A stretch of DNA of 64,000 bases from Myxococcus fulvus (lineage in GTDB: Bacteria; Myxococcota; Myxococcia; Myxococcales; Myxococcaceae), in NCBI RefSeq assembly GCF_900111765.1, contig NZ_FOIB01000002.1:806001-870000 (forward strand), read 5' to 3'. Of the stretch, positions 8,224-17,928 are shown piece after piece. Numbering within the stretch: position 1 is the first letter of the stretch; each line of letters opens with the position of its first letter. The notes under the pieces were generated by a model. The model was given only the letters and a program-made list of their open reading frames with translations. It searched no databases and was not told where the DNA came from. Made by a program: the position numbers and the translations under genes.

Positions 8224-9750
8224 CTAGCTTCCCTGCCGGAAGTACCGGGCCGACTCCTCACGCACGCGGCCCTCGGCCACCAGCTTCTCCAGCGTGGCCA
8301 GCGCGCTGCGCTCCGCCACCGGGTGCATCACCGGCGGCGTGTCCGCGTACGCGCGCTCCACCACCTCGGCCAGCGAGATGCCGCCCGTGGGCACCGCGTC
8401 GAGGATGAGCGCCTCGCGCTGCGCGCGGTGGTTCAGGTACTCCTGGAGCTTCGCGGGACCATCCGGCAGCGGCGGACCATGCGCCGGGTACAGCGTCGTG
8501 ACGGGCCAGTCGCGCAGCCGCGCGAGCTGCGCCAGGTAGTCGCGCATGTTGCCCTCGGGCGGGTCGATGACGATGGAGCCCACGCCGGCCACCATGTCCC
8601 CCACCACCGCCGAGCGACTGCGCTCGTCCACCAGGCACAGGTGCCCGCGTGCATGCCCGGGCGTGTGCAACACCCTCCAGCGCTGCGGAACGTCGCCCGC
8701 CAGCTCCAGCACCTCGCCATCCTCCAGCAGCCGCTCGACGGGGAAGTCGAGCCACTCCGCCGTCTTCGCGTGACACCAGAGCGGAATCCCCAGCCGCTCC
8801 TTCACCGCGCGCGCGCCGCCCACGTGGTCGCCGTGGTGATGCGTCAGCACCACCGCCACCGGCTTGCACCCCTCCGCCTTCAGGCTCGACACCAGCGACA
8901 GGAGCTTCGCGTACTGCTTCACGTCCCCGGAGCCCGGGTCCACCAGCAACAGCTCGCCGTTGCCCAGCACGTACGCATTCGTATGCGTCGCCGGAGGCAG
9001 CGTGGCCGTCTCCAACGCCACCACGCGCACGCCCTTCTGGAACTCGATGCGCTGCGAGATGTACCCAGGGCAGTACGGCGGCGTCAGCAGCCGCGCCCGC
9101 GCGTCCGCCTCGTCCTTGAACGCGCCCAGCACCTGGAGCGCATGCACCGCCGGAGGATGCAGCAGCGCCGTGCCGTCGTTCCACCGCGCCAGCGCGGCCT
9201 GGGGCGCGATCCACGCGCCCTCCGACAGCTCGCCCGGCCACAGCTCCGCGCGCGCCTTGGGCGGCAGCTCCACCAGGTAGAAGTGCGTGTCGAAGCGCAC
9301 CGGCACCGACGGCGGCGTAATCCACCGCCCCGCGCCCCGGAAGTCGTCCGCGCGCAGCGCCAGCCCCTCCGCGAGCAGCAGCTCACCCCACCCCAGCTTC
9401 CCCGCGAGCAACGCCTTGCGCAGGGCGTCCAGCTTCTCCTGCGAAAGTGCCTCGGCGCCCTCGGCCACCAACACGCCCGCCTCCTCGAACAGCTCGCGCG
9501 CCGCCGCCGACCGCAGCGCGGCCTCCTCACCCGTGGCGCCCCGCACCGGCACCTGCGCGTCCGCCGCGTCCAGCTTCCCACCGGGGAACGCATAGAAGCC
9601 GCCGGCGAAGGCCAGCGCCTTGCCGCGCTTCACCCAGTACACCTCCACGCCCGCGCCCACGCGTCGGTACAACAGCGCCACGGCCGAGCCTCGCGGCTCA
9701 CTGGGGACATGCTGCAGGTCCAGGCCGAAGCCCGGGAGTCGCTCGCTCAT
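8224..9750 (-). CDS. NUDIX hydrolase-metallo-beta-lactamase fusion
   Basis: The 508-residue protein joins two hydrolase folds. The N-terminal half (about 20-230) is NUDT19/CoA-pyrophosphatase-like, with FAGGFYAFPGGKLDAAD and a Nudix-type helix RELFEEAG; the first Glu of the classical box is not in its usual place. The C-terminal half (about 260-500) is an MBL fold of the LACTB2/glyoxalase II type with THHHGDHVGG, a TPGHARGH histidine and GDMVAG metal ligands. NUDIX domains cleave nucleoside diphosphate-X bonds; LACTB2-like MBL domains include ribonucleases and thioesterases. The substrate is unknown. The gene overlaps the preceding HD-domain gene by four bases. Confidence 0.9.
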   Translation of the reverse strand: MSERLPGFGLDLQHVPSEPRGSAVALLYRRVGAGVEVYWVKRGKALAFAGGFYAFPGGKLDAADAQVPVRGATGEEAALRSAAARELFEEAGVLVAEGAEALSQEKLDALRKALLAGKLGWGELLLAEGLALRADDFRGAGRWITPPSVPVRFDTHFYLVELPPKARAELWPGELSEGAWIAPQAALARWNDGTALLHPPAVHALQVLGAFKDEADARARLLTPPYCPGYISQRIEFQKGVRVVALETATLPPATHTNAYVLGNGELLLVDPGSGDVKQYAKLLSLVSSLKAEGCKPVAVVLTHHHGDHVGGARAVKERLGIPLWCHAKTAEWLDFPVERLLEDGEVLELAGDVPQRWRVLHTPGHARGHLCLVDERSRSAVVGDMVAGVGSIVIDPPEGNMRDYLAQLARLRDWPVTTLYPAHGPPLPDGPAKLQEYLNHRAQREALILDAVPTGGISLAEVVERAYADTPPVMHPVAERSALATLEKLVAEGRVREESARYFRQGS

Positions 9751-11042
9751 GTTCGCACCGTCTGGCCCAACAGCTGGCCCATCAGCTCGTGCGCCGCGGC
9801 CGACTGGTCCGGCCTCACATACAGCCGGGTGAGGCGCACCGCGCCACTGTAGCGCTGATACAGGGGCGTGTAGCGCGCCACCTCCGTCAGCCGACCTGTC
9901 GAGGCGTCGATGATGAAGAGGCTCGGCCCCGTGCCCGTGGGCCCCGTGGCGTACTTGCTGAGCACATTCACGGACTCGACCACGTAGTGCTCGAAGCCCG
10001 ACGAGACGAGTGCGCTCCTCAGCACGTCCAAATCATACCCGGCATCGCGCTCGGTGAACTGCGCCAGCAGCTTGAAGCCCTGCCGCGTGATGATGCGCTG
10101 GGCCCACCGGTTGCGCGAGCGGCGCAGCGTGTACCAGAGCGCCGAGTCGTCACAGAGCAGGAACGCCTCCGGGTCCGAGGGAATCTCGAACTCGCCCGGC
10201 GACTCCTCGTAGTAGCGCCGCAGCATGTAGTCGAAGCTCACCGACGTGTGGTGCAGATAGACCGACACGAACATGTGGTAGCGGCTGAGCAGGAAGTCCT
10301 CGAAGGCGAACGCCGCCGCCCGGCTCAACGCCAGATAGGCCCGCCCGTCCTTCACCGCCGGATTGAGGTTGTTGATGATCCAATCCATGTCGTACCGGCC
10401 GTAGTTCACCCCCGTGTAGAAGGAGTCACGCAGCAGGTAGTCCATGCGGTCCGCGTCCAGCTCGCCGGAGACGATGGCGCGCAACAACGGCGCCCAGTCC
10501 ACGCCGTCCCAGGTGAAGCCCGGGTCCTTGGGCGGACGCGCGCCCGTTATCAGCGCCACCGCCGCCATCGGGGTGGTGCCGAGCCGCCCGAACTCGCGCT
10601 CGATGATGGGCGTCAGCGAGCTGTCGAGCAGGATTTTCGCCGTGTAGTCCTCGTGGGTGGCCTGCTCGCCCTCGGCCGCCGAGTCCAGCCAGCCGGGCAG
10701 CCGCAGGAGCGAGCGCTTCGGGGCGATGCGCTCGGAGGCGTGCGACAGCGGCATGTGCCCCAGGTCATGACACAGCACGGCCAGACGCACCGCGGTGCAG
10801 AAGCGCTCGCGCACGTCCTCGGGCAGCGTGGAGCGCGAGGCCACCGCGGCGAACACCCGCGCGGCCACGTGCATGGCGCCCAGCGAGTGGATGTGGCGGG
10901 TGTGCGTGGCCCCGGGGAAGGCCAGGTCGCCGAAGCCGAGCTGCCGCACATAGCGAAGCCGCTGGTAGTGCCGGCTGTCGATGACGGCCTTCTCGGCGTC
11001 GCTCACCGGGATGGTGCCGTGGATGGGGTCGCGGATCCGCAT
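9747..11042 (-). CDS. HD-domain phosphohydrolase (dNTPase/SAMHD1-like)
   Basis: From ATG 11042 the protein has 431 residues beginning MRIRDPIHGTIPVSD, the conserved N-terminus of the family. Metal ligands are visible at H50 (HTRHIHSLG) and H92-D93 (LAVLCHDLGHMPLSHASE), and a further Asp lies in ELDADRMDYLLRDS. SAMHD1-type enzymes hydrolyse dNTPs to deoxynucleosides, and some relatives act on other phosphate esters. An upstream extension to 11138 lacks family similarity. It is the first gene of a two-gene operon with the NUDIX-MBL fusion (ATGA overlap), so both probably work on nucleotides or RNA fragments. Confidence 0.92.
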   Translation of the reverse strand: MRIRDPIHGTIPVSDAEKAVIDSRHYQRLRYVRQLGFGDLAFPGATHTRHIHSLGAMHVAARVFAAVASRSTLPEDVRERFCTAVRLAVLCHDLGHMPLSHASERIAPKRSLLRLPGWLDSAAEGEQATHEDYTAKILLDSSLTPIIEREFGRLGTTPMAAVALITGARPPKDPGFTWDGVDWAPLLRAIVSGELDADRMDYLLRDSFYTGVNYGRYDMDWIINNLNPAVKDGRAYLALSRAAAFAFEDFLLSRYHMFVSVYLHHTSVSFDYMLRRYYEESPGEFEIPSDPEAFLLCDDSALWYTLRRSRNRWAQRIITRQGFKLLAQFTERDAGYDLDVLRSALVSSGFEHYVVESVNVLSKYATGPTGTGPSLFIIDASTGRLTEVARYTPLYQRYSGAVRLTRLYVRPDQSAAAHELMGQLLGQTVRT

Positions 11043-11189
11043 GATGCCCTTTCCATACTCCTGGATACCCCCACGGGAGGTATTCCACCGTACTTCAAGC
11101 CCTGGCGGGAGGTAGCCCAGGAGGTAACCAACCGTCACCTGCGGACTGGGCGAGGACCGAGGGACGTGCTAACCCTCCGGCACCTCCGA

Positions 11190-12269
11190 ATGCACATCAT
11201 TCTGCTGCACAACCGCGACCACGAGCTCCTCCAGGATGACCCGGGCCGGGAAGCCCGCGAGGACGTGGTGCGGGTCGCCGCGGCGCTCGCCGAGGCCCTC
11301 ACGAAAGGCGACACCCTCGCCGAGCCGCTCGCCATCGAGGGCGACCGGCTGGACTTCGTGGACACGCTGCGGCGGCGCCAGCCGGACCTGGTCATCAACC
11401 TCTGCGAGTCGCTCGCCGCCGACAGCCGCGGGGAGATGGCCGTCCCGTGCCTGCTGGATGCGCTGGGCCTGACCTATACGGGCTCGTCCGCCCTCTCGCT
11501 GGGCCTCGCGCTGCACAAGCCCAAGGCGAAGGAGCTGCTCTCCGCGCGCGGTGTGTCCACCCCGGGCTTCCGGGTGGTGGAGCGGCTGGAGGACGCGCTG
11601 GCGGTGGACCTGCCCTGGCCCCTCATCGTGAAGCCCGCGCGCGAGGACGCCAGCATGGGCATCAGCGGGGACTCGGTGGTGCATGAGCGGGCCGCGCTGG
11701 TGCGCGCCTGTGAGCGGGTGCTGCGCGAGTTCCATCAGCCCGCGCTGGTGGAGCAGTTCATCGCCGGCCGCGAAATCTACGTGCCGCTGCTCGGCAACCA
11801 GCCGCGCCGCGCGCTGCCGTTGACGGAAATCCACTTCGGTCGGACCTTCGAGGACCGGCCGAACATCGTGTCGTACAGCGCCAAGTGGGAGGCGGGCTCC
11901 GACGAGTATCGGGATACGCCCGCCGGGCCGTGCCAGGTGGATGCGGCGCTGGAAGCTCGTTGTGTGCAGGTCGCGCTGGAAGCCTTCGCAGCACTCGATT
12001 GTCAGGACTATGGCCGGGTCGATCTCCGGGTGTCTCCGGAGGGCGTGCCCTACGTCATCGATATCAACCCCAACTGCGACCTCCATCCGGGAGCCGGGTT
12101 CGCCAGGGCCGCGGCCGCCGCGGGCATGGACTACGCCGCGCTGGCCACCCGGCTGGTGGAGGTCGCTACCGAAAGAGCCCATGGACATCCGTCCCATCGA
12201 AGAAAAGGACCGGGAGCCTCTCGCCGCGCTGATTCGAAAGATCGAAACCTTCTCGCCGCAGGAGGTTGA
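11190..12269 (+). CDS. D-Ala-D-Ala ligase-like ATP-grasp enzyme
   Basis: From ATG 11190 there are 359 residues with the DdlA-like pre-ATP-grasp region (PDLVINLCESLAADSRGEM, then LGLTYTGSSALSLGLALHKP) and an ATP-grasp domain (LIVKPAREDASMGI, LVEQFIAGREIYVPLLG, YVIDINPNCDL with the Mg-binding E/N-type residues). Such enzymes join a carboxylate to an amine via an acyl phosphate. Cell-wall Ddl is unlikely because the protein is diverged and stands outside a mur cluster; peptide or natural-product ligation is possible. The last 29 codons run, in another frame, into the next gene (89-nt overlap); family homology ends near ATRLVEVATERA, just at the overlap. Confidence 0.88.
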   Translation: MHIILLHNRDHELLQDDPGREAREDVVRVAAALAEALTKGDTLAEPLAIEGDRLDFVDTLRRRQPDLVINLCESLAADSRGEMAVPCLLDALGLTYTGSSALSLGLALHKPKAKELLSARGVSTPGFRVVERLEDALAVDLPWPLIVKPAREDASMGISGDSVVHERAALVRACERVLREFHQPALVEQFIAGREIYVPLLGNQPRRALPLTEIHFGRTFEDRPNIVSYSAKWEAGSDEYRDTPAGPCQVDAALEARCVQVALEAFAALDCQDYGRVDLRVSPEGVPYVIDINPNCDLHPGAGFARAAAAAGMDYAALATRLVEVATERAHGHPSHRRKGPGASRRADSKDRNLLAAGG

Positions 12270-12648
12270 GGTCGCCATCGAGTTGGTGGGCGAGGCCCTG
12301 AAGTCGGGCAACACGGACTACGCCATCATCGTCGCGGACCGGGCCGGTCAGCTGGTGGGCTACGTCTGCTACGGCCCCACGCCGATGACGGAGGACACGT
12401 ACGATTTGTACTGGATTGCGTCCGCCACGGAGGTGCGTGGCCAGGGCGTGGGCGCGGCGCTGGTGTCCGGCATGGAGGGTGACTTGCGCCGTCGCAACGG
12501 CCGGCTCATCCGCGTGGAGACGAGCGCCACGGAGGCCTACGGCCCCACGCGCGGCTTCTACGCGTCCATGAAGTACGGCGAGGAGGCGCGCATCCGCGAC
12601 TTCTACAAGGTGGGCGACGACCTCATCATCCTCACCAAGCGGCTGTAG
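12181..12648 (+). CDS. GNAT-family N-acetyltransferase
   Basis: The 155-residue protein begins MDIRPIEEKDREPLAAL and carries the acetyl-CoA motif VRGQGVGAALVSGMEGDL. A LYWIAS strand precedes it and YGPTRGFYASMKYGEEARI follows, matching single-domain GNAT enzymes. It acetylates a primary amine or peptide N-terminus; the acceptor is unknown. The start lies 89 bases inside the upstream ATP-grasp gene in a different frame (+1 versus 0), so the pair is translationally linked. A joint pathway in which one enzyme ligates and the other acetylates is an inference. Confidence 0.9.
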   Translation: MDIRPIEEKDREPLAALIRKIETFSPQEVEVAIELVGEALKSGNTDYAIIVADRAGQLVGYVCYGPTPMTEDTYDLYWIASATEVRGQGVGAALVSGMEGDLRRRNGRLIRVETSATEAYGPTRGFYASMKYGEEARIRDFYKVGDDLIILTKRL

Positions 12649-12711
12649 TCCACCGCACGGGGTGTGGGGCGGGTGAAGACTTTGCCCGCCTCCCCCGTTA
12701 GAAGGGGCGTG

Positions 12712-14229
12712 ATGACCCGCACGCTCCGACCGATGTCCCTGGCCCTCGTGGCCCTGTGCGCCCTGCTGACGGGCGCGCCCTCCGCGAAGGCCGCCGCGCC
12801 CGCCAAGGCCGCGGCGCCCGCGAAGTCCGTCTCCCTCCCCGCCGACGCGTCCGACGTGCTGAAGGCTCCGCGCCCCCAGGGCGGTGAGTTCTTCGGCCTG
12901 TACCTCATGGACAAGAAGGTGGGCTGGCTGTTCACGGACCTGGTGCTGGTGCCGGGGGCGGTGCCCCAGGTGAAGAGCGTCAACCAGCTCGTGTTCAAGG
13001 CGCTGGTCGGCACGCGCCTGTCGGAGCGCAACCACCGCGAGGAGCGCGTCTACGAGGCGAAGGCCGGTGGCCGGCTGTTGTCCTTCACGGTGACGCAGCG
13101 CGGGGACGGTGGCGACCAGACGCTGGAGGGCACGACGACGCCCGACGGGAAGCTGCGCGTGGTGCGCAAGCGCGTGGGCTACGCGGACGAGGTGCTGCCG
13201 CCGATGCCCGCGCCGAAGGAGCACGTCGAGGACGCGGACCAGGCGCGCGTGGCGCTCTTCCGCAAGGCGAAGGTGGAGGGCTTCTCGCTCGACGGGATGG
13301 ACCTGGAGACCTACGGCCTGTCCACCACGGTGGAGGCCCCTGAGCAGCGCACGCTGAACGGGGTGAAGGTGAAGCTGGGCAAGGCCAGCAGCCTGTCGCA
13401 GAAGGAGAAGGTGCCGGTGGACTCCTACGTCACGCAGCGTGGGGAGATGGTGCTGGTGGACTTCGGCAAGACGATGCAGGCGCGCAAGGAGACGGAGGCG
13501 GTCGCCAAGCGGATGGACCTGGTGGAGGTGTTCGGCCTCACGCGCGTGGTGCTGCCCAAGCCGCTGCCCGAGGCGGCGCGCGCGGTGCCCGGCAACGTGA
13601 AGCTGGTGGTGCAGGGGCTGCCGGAGAAGTTCCGCGTGGAGACGTACCGGCAGAAGTTCGCGGCCCGGCCGGATGGCGGCGTGGACGTGACGCTGCTGGC
13701 CGCGGCGCCCGCGACGGCGAACCGCAAGCCCCGGCCGCTGACGGACCCGGACGGTGGGGAGAACCTCAAGTCCACGCTCATGGTGGAGAGCGACGCGCAG
13801 GCCATCCGCGAGCAGTCGAAGAAGATCATCGGGGACGAGAAGGACGCGTACCGCGCCGCGCAGAAGGTGAACACGTGGGTGGCCACCCATCTGGAGAAGG
13901 ACTACGGCGCCAGCGCGGACCGGGCGACGGATGTGCTGCGCCAGAAGCGCGGTGACTGCACGGAGCACTCGCTGCTGAGCGTGGCGCTGCTGCGCGCGGC
14001 GGGAATCCCCGCGCGGCGCGTGGACGGCGTCATCTACATGGTGAACCAGGACGGCGTGCCCGCGCTGTACTGGCACGAGTGGGTGGAGGCGTTCGTGGGC
14101 GAGTGGACGCAGATGGACCCCACGTTCAACCAGCCCGTCGCGGACGCGACGCACTTCGCCTTCGGCTACGAGGGCAACGCCGAAATCACGCCCCTCATCG
14201 GCACGCTGAAGGTCGTCGAGGTGAAGTAA
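12712..14229 (+). CDS. Secreted transglutaminase-like protease-fold protein
   Basis: The ATG at 12712, preceded by a purine-rich AGAAGGGG, gives 505 residues with a signal peptide (about 1-28, ending AKA-AAP) and an Ala/Pro/Lys linker. The N-terminal part (about 50-330) resembles the accessory domain found in myxobacterial transglutaminase proteins. The C-terminal core has the Cys-His-Asp set: GDCTEHSLLSVALLRAAGIPARRV, YWHEWVEAF and MDPTFNQP. The family includes cysteine peptidases and cross-linkers; activity on periplasmic or surface peptides is likely, the substrate unknown. The DUF255 gene converges on it 25 bases downstream. Confidence 0.85.
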   Translation: MTRTLRPMSLALVALCALLTGAPSAKAAAPAKAAAPAKSVSLPADASDVLKAPRPQGGEFFGLYLMDKKVGWLFTDLVLVPGAVPQVKSVNQLVFKALVGTRLSERNHREERVYEAKAGGRLLSFTVTQRGDGGDQTLEGTTTPDGKLRVVRKRVGYADEVLPPMPAPKEHVEDADQARVALFRKAKVEGFSLDGMDLETYGLSTTVEAPEQRTLNGVKVKLGKASSLSQKEKVPVDSYVTQRGEMVLVDFGKTMQARKETEAVAKRMDLVEVFGLTRVVLPKPLPEAARAVPGNVKLVVQGLPEKFRVETYRQKFAARPDGGVDVTLLAAAPATANRKPRPLTDPDGGENLKSTLMVESDAQAIREQSKKIIGDEKDAYRAAQKVNTWVATHLEKDYGASADRATDVLRQKRGDCTEHSLLSVALLRAAGIPARRVDGVIYMVNQDGVPALYWHEWVEAFVGEWTQMDPTFNQPVADATHFAFGYEGNAEITPLIGTLKVVEVK

Positions 14230-14244
14230 CGCAACGAACCTCCG

Positions 14245-14264
14245 GGGGACGTGCTCACGTCCCC
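14245..14264. terminator. Bidirectional hairpin between transglutaminase and DUF255 genes
   Basis: GGGGACGT GCTC ACGTCCCC is a perfect 8-bp stem with a tetraloop lying across the end of the DUF255 gene and 15 bases past the transglutaminase stop. It can fold on either strand's transcript. Confidence 0.55.
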
Positions 14265-16348
14265 TGGGGCGCCAACGCCAGCCGCTCGACGAGTTCCTTC
14301 GCGTCCGTGCGAGGCACCTCGCACGCGAAGCCCCGGCACAGGTACGCGGCGCCCTTGCCGCCCACCGGCTCGCGTCCCTCGAACAGCTCCTTCAGGAGCG
14401 CGGGCACGGGCCTCCCCTCCTCCTTCCAGCCGAACGCGAACGTGGGCGCGTAGACGCGGTTCGCCGCGCTCAACAGCGGCGCCACCGACTCGCGCGAGCC
14501 GCTGAACGTCACGCCCGCCGCGCCCTCCAGCAGCGCGTCCGCCGCGAGCCCCAGGTAGCCGTAGCCCATCGCGTTGGCCACCAGCCCCTCGCGCATCTTC
14601 CCCACGTACTTCGTCGGCAGCGCCAGGTGGTGCTCGTTGCCCGTGAGCGCCGCGAGCGCCACCTGCGCCTCCGTCAGCGTGGACGCCCCCGAGGGGAACG
14701 CGTTGTCGAACAGGCCATACGTCGCCACCACCAGGTCCTTCTGACCCCGCGGCGCCGTGAAGTACGCCCGCTTCTCCTCGTCCCAGAACAGCTCCACCGC
14801 GCGCTTCACCAGCGCCTCGGCCGCCTCCAGGTACTTCACGTCGAACGTCGCCTGGTACAGCGCCGTCAGCCCCGAGGCGAGGTTCCCATAGTCCTCCAGG
14901 AACCCGTCGATGCGCGCGTGCCCCTCCTGGTACGAGCGCGCGAGCCGCGTCCCATCCCACAGCTTCGCCAGCACGAAGTCCGCCGCCGCCACCGCGAGCC
15001 GAGCCCAGTCCGGCCGCTCGAAGACCCGCGAGGCCAGCGCCAGCCCGCGAATCATCAGCCCGTTCCACCCCGCCAGAATCTTGTCGTCCCGCCCCGGCTT
15101 CACCCGGTGCTCGCGCGCCTCGAACAACACGCGCCGCGCCTCGACGAGCTCGCGCTCCACCTCCGCGACCGGAAGCCCACGCTCACGTGCCAGCGCGTCG
15201 GCGGGCACCACCACCTCGAGCACCGTGGCCCCGTGCTCGAAGTTCCCCTGCTGCGTGACGTGGAAGTGCCGCGTCACCAGCTCCGCGCGCTCGGGCGACA
15301 ACAAGCCGCGGAGCTCCTCCGGACGCCACACGAAGAACTTCCCCTCCTCGCCCTCGCTGTCCGCGTCCTGCGCCGCGTAGAAGCCGCCGCCCGCGTCCGT
15401 CATCTCGCGGCGCACGTACTCCACCGTCTCCTCCACCACCTTGCGCCACAGCGGACGCGACTCCACCTGCTCGGCCTCCGCATACAGGTGCACGAGCTGC
15501 GCGTTGTCGTAGAGCATCTTCTCGAAGTGCGGCACCAACCAGCGCGCATCCACCGAGTAGCGATGGAAGCCTCCGCCCAATTGGTCGTAGATGCCCCCCA
15601 GCGCCATCCGCTCCAGCGTGAGCAGCACCGCGTCCTTGAGCGGCGCGCCACCGCCCCGCCGCCACGCGCGCAAGAGCAGCGAGAAGTTCATCGGGTTGGG
15701 GAACTTCGGCGCGCCACCAAAGCCGCCGTGCACCCCGTCCACCTGCTGGACCATGCGCTTGCCCATCGTCACCACGTCCTCCGCGGACAGCACGCCGGGC
15801 GCCGCGTCCAGGCCATACGCGGCCAGCTCCCCCAGACCTTCCGCGAACTGCTCGGACTGCCGCAGCACCTCCTCGCGCTTGTTCGCCCACGCGTCCCGCA
15901 GCGCCATCAGCAGCCGGGGGAAGCCGGGCCGGCCGTAGCGGTCCTCCGGCGGGAAGTACGTGCCTCCGAAGAAGGGCTTCAAGTCGGGCGTGAGGAACAC
16001 CGTCAGCGGCCAGCCGCCGCCCTGCCCCATCAGCTGCACCACGCCCTGGTAGATCTGGTCCAGGTCCGGCCGCTCCTCGCGGTCGACCTTGATGTTGATG
16101 AAGCCCTCGTTCATCAGCCGCGCGGTGTCGGGCGACTCGAAGGACTCGTGGGCCATCACGTGACACCAGTGGCACGCGGAGTAGCCCACCGAGAGCAGGA
16201 TGGGCTTGTCCTCGGCGCGTGCGCGAGCGAGCGCCTCATCGCCCCAGGCGAACCAGTCCACCGGATTGTCGGCGTGCTGGCGCAGGTACGGCGAGGGCTC
16301 CTGGGCCAGACGGTTGGTGGAGCCGGACGACGGAGGGTGGGTGGCCAT
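14255..16348 (-). CDS. DUF255 thioredoxin-fold/glycosidase-like protein (YyaL/SPATA20 family)
   Basis: From ATG 16348 the protein has 697 residues, the normal family length. The N-terminus is the DUF255 signature: [20 protein letters not shown], then [19 protein letters not shown] with a thioredoxin-like CxxC at 59-62, and [17 protein letters not shown]. The long C-terminal half is an alpha/alpha toroid like N-acylglucosamine epimerases ([43 protein letters not shown]). The biochemical role is not established in bacteria; redox or sugar-related functions have been proposed. An in-frame extension to 16582 is unlikely to be translated. It is divergent from the GT39 gene. Confidence 0.92.
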   Translation of the reverse strand: MATHPPSSGSTNRLAQEPSPYLRQHADNPVDWFAWGDEALARARAEDKPILLSVGYSACHWCHVMAHESFESPDTARLMNEGFINIKVDREERPDLDQIYQGVVQLMGQGGGWPLTVFLTPDLKPFFGGTYFPPEDRYGRPGFPRLLMALRDAWANKREEVLRQSEQFAEGLGELAAYGLDAAPGVLSAEDVVTMGKRMVQQVDGVHGGFGGAPKFPNPMNFSLLLRAWRRGGGAPLKDAVLLTLERMALGGIYDQLGGGFHRYSVDARWLVPHFEKMLYDNAQLVHLYAEAEQVESRPLWRKVVEETVEYVRREMTDAGGGFYAAQDADSEGEEGKFFVWRPEELRGLLSPERAELVTRHFHVTQQGNFEHGATVLEVVVPADALARERGLPVAEVERELVEARRVLFEAREHRVKPGRDDKILAGWNGLMIRGLALASRVFERPDWARLAVAAADFVLAKLWDGTRLARSYQEGHARIDGFLEDYGNLASGLTALYQATFDVKYLEAAEALVKRAVELFWDEEKRAYFTAPRGQKDLVVATYGLFDNAFPSGASTLTEAQVALAALTGNEHHLALPTKYVGKMREGLVANAMGYGYLGLAADALLEGAAGVTFSGSRESVAPLLSAANRVYAPTFAFGWKEEGRPVPALLKELFEGREPVGGKGAAYLCRGFACEVPRTDAKELVERLALAPQGT

Positions 16349-16472
16349 GGGGTCTCCGGGCGGGAACTGCTGGACCCAGGGCATATGGAGCCCCGCCATC
16401 CGGAGCAAGTCCCAACGGCGCGACCCTCCACTGTCGAACGCGAGCAGGGTACGCTGTCGACAAGACGTGAGC

Positions 16473-17843
16473 ATGGTTTCCCTCGCCCCCGCCCCGCCCA
16501 ACCCCGTCGGCCTCGGACTGAAGACGTGCATCGCCCTGGTGGGCGTGGCGCTCATCGTGAGGCTCGTGCTGGCGTTCGGCACCGACGTCTACTTCGACAC
16601 CGCCTACTACTGGCAATGGTCGCAACGGCTCGACTGGGGCTACTACGACCACCCTCCGCTCGTCGCGTGGCTCATCGCCCTGCTCGGCATCCACGCCACC
16701 GCCCTCTTGTGCGGCGCGGGCACCATCGCCGCGGTGTGGGGCCTGGCGCGCGACGTGTACCAGAGCCGCCGGGCTGCCTGGAGCGCCGCGGCCCTGTGGA
16801 GCGTGGTGCCCGGCGGCATGGTGGCCGGCGTCTGGGCCACGCCGGACTCGCCGCTGCTCCTGTTCTGGACGCTCGCGCTGTGGGCCCTGTGGCGCGAGCG
16901 CTGGGTCTGGGCCGGCGTGGCGTCGGGGCTCGCGCTGCTCGCCAAGTTCCCCGCGGTGCTCCTGGGCGTGGCCTTCCTCCTCACCGCGATGAAGCTGCGC
17001 AGGCTGCCCAGGGGCGCGTGGGGCACGGGCGCGCTGGCGGCGCTGTGCCTCATCCCGGTGCTGCTGTGGAACGCGCGCCATGACTGGGTGGGCATCGCGT
17101 TCCAGTTGCGTCACGGCCTCGACGGCAAGGGCGGCTGGGGCACGCTCGGCGAGTTCATCGCGGGGCAGCTCGCCTTCGGGGGGCTGGTCATCCTCCCCCT
17201 CGCGTTCGTCTATGCGTTCAAGGGCCCGCGCGAGCAGTTCCTCCTGCGCATGGCCGCGCTCGTGCCGCTCCTGTTCTTCGGCTACGCGGCGTCGCGCGCG
17301 CGCGGCGAGGTCAACTGGACCACCATGGCCTATGTCAGCGTCTGCGTGGGCGTCGCCGGCATGCGCAGGCCCTGGCAAATCGCGGCGGCCGCCTCGGGGC
17401 TCGCGGTGGTGCTCGCGGTGACGCTGCACCTGTTCTTCCCCGTGCTGACCTTCAAGCGCGATACAGCCCTGTGGCGCACCCACGGCTGGGACGTGCTCCG
17501 CCAGCTGTCCACGCCCGAGAAGCTCTTCCCGGGGATGAAGCCAGACAGCGTCGTCGCGGTGTTCGCCGGCAACTATCAGCTGGCGTCACAAATCGCACAC
17601 TACGCCCGCGTCCCCGTGGGCACCGCCGGCCCCGTCCGCTTCAGCCAATATGACGTCTGGGGAGAGCCCCCCATCCCGCCTGGGAAAGATGTGCTCTGGG
17701 TGGAAGAGGATGGCCCCTTCGCCCCCGCCGCGCTCACGGACCGCTTCGAAATCATGGACGAGCACGTCGAGCTGGTTGGAACTTTCCAAGGGCGGCGTCT
17801 GCATTTCTTCCGGGTGTGGTGGGTCCGCAATGCCAGACCGTGA
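16473..17843 (+). CDS. GT39-family (ArnT/PMT-like) membrane glycosyltransferase
   Basis: The 456-residue protein from ATG 16473 has a short N-terminus, then about nine to eleven hydrophobic helices. The first periplasmic loop has the family acidic/aromatic motif [26 protein letters not shown]. These enzymes move a sugar from a polyprenyl-phosphate donor to a lipid or protein acceptor on the periplasmic side. The C-terminal soluble part (about 330-456) is typical of the shorter bacterial members. The acceptor cannot be inferred. A GTG two codons upstream is an alternative start. It is transcribed divergently from the DUF255 gene. Confidence 0.88.
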   Translation: MVSLAPAPPNPVGLGLKTCIALVGVALIVRLVLAFGTDVYFDTAYYWQWSQRLDWGYYDHPPLVAWLIALLGIHATALLCGAGTIAAVWGLARDVYQSRRAAWSAAALWSVVPGGMVAGVWATPDSPLLLFWTLALWALWRERWVWAGVASGLALLAKFPAVLLGVAFLLTAMKLRRLPRGAWGTGALAALCLIPVLLWNARHDWVGIAFQLRHGLDGKGGWGTLGEFIAGQLAFGGLVILPLAFVYAFKGPREQFLLRMAALVPLLFFGYAASRARGEVNWTTMAYVSVCVGVAGMRRPWQIAAAASGLAVVLAVTLHLFFPVLTFKRDTALWRTHGWDVLRQLSTPEKLFPGMKPDSVVAVFAGNYQLASQIAHYARVPVGTAGPVRFSQYDVWGEPPIPPGKDVLWVEEDGPFAPAALTDRFEIMDEHVELVGTFQGRRLHFFRVWWVRNARP

Positions 17844-17897
17844 CGTGCCCGGGAGGGCATGACAACTTTCAAAGCCTTTCACCGACAACAAGGGAAA

Positions 17898-17918
17898 CCG
17901 TTTTTGCCCACTAAACGG
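17898..17918 (+). promoter_or_regulatory. Leader hairpin touching the ribosome binding site of the NlpC/P60 gene
   Basis: CCGTTT (17898-17903) and AAACGG (17913-17918) form a 6-bp stem with a 9-base loop. The last GG of the right arm is also the first GG of the GGAGGT Shine-Dalgarno (17917-17922) of the following gene, so folding would partly mask it. Confidence 0.35.
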
Positions 17919-17928
17919 AGGTCCCCTC

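Noticed and set aside
11190..12269. Cell-wall D-Ala-D-Ala ligase Ddl
   Set aside because: The protein is ATP-grasp Ddl-like, but diverged and not near mur/fts genes, so a general ligase call is safer.
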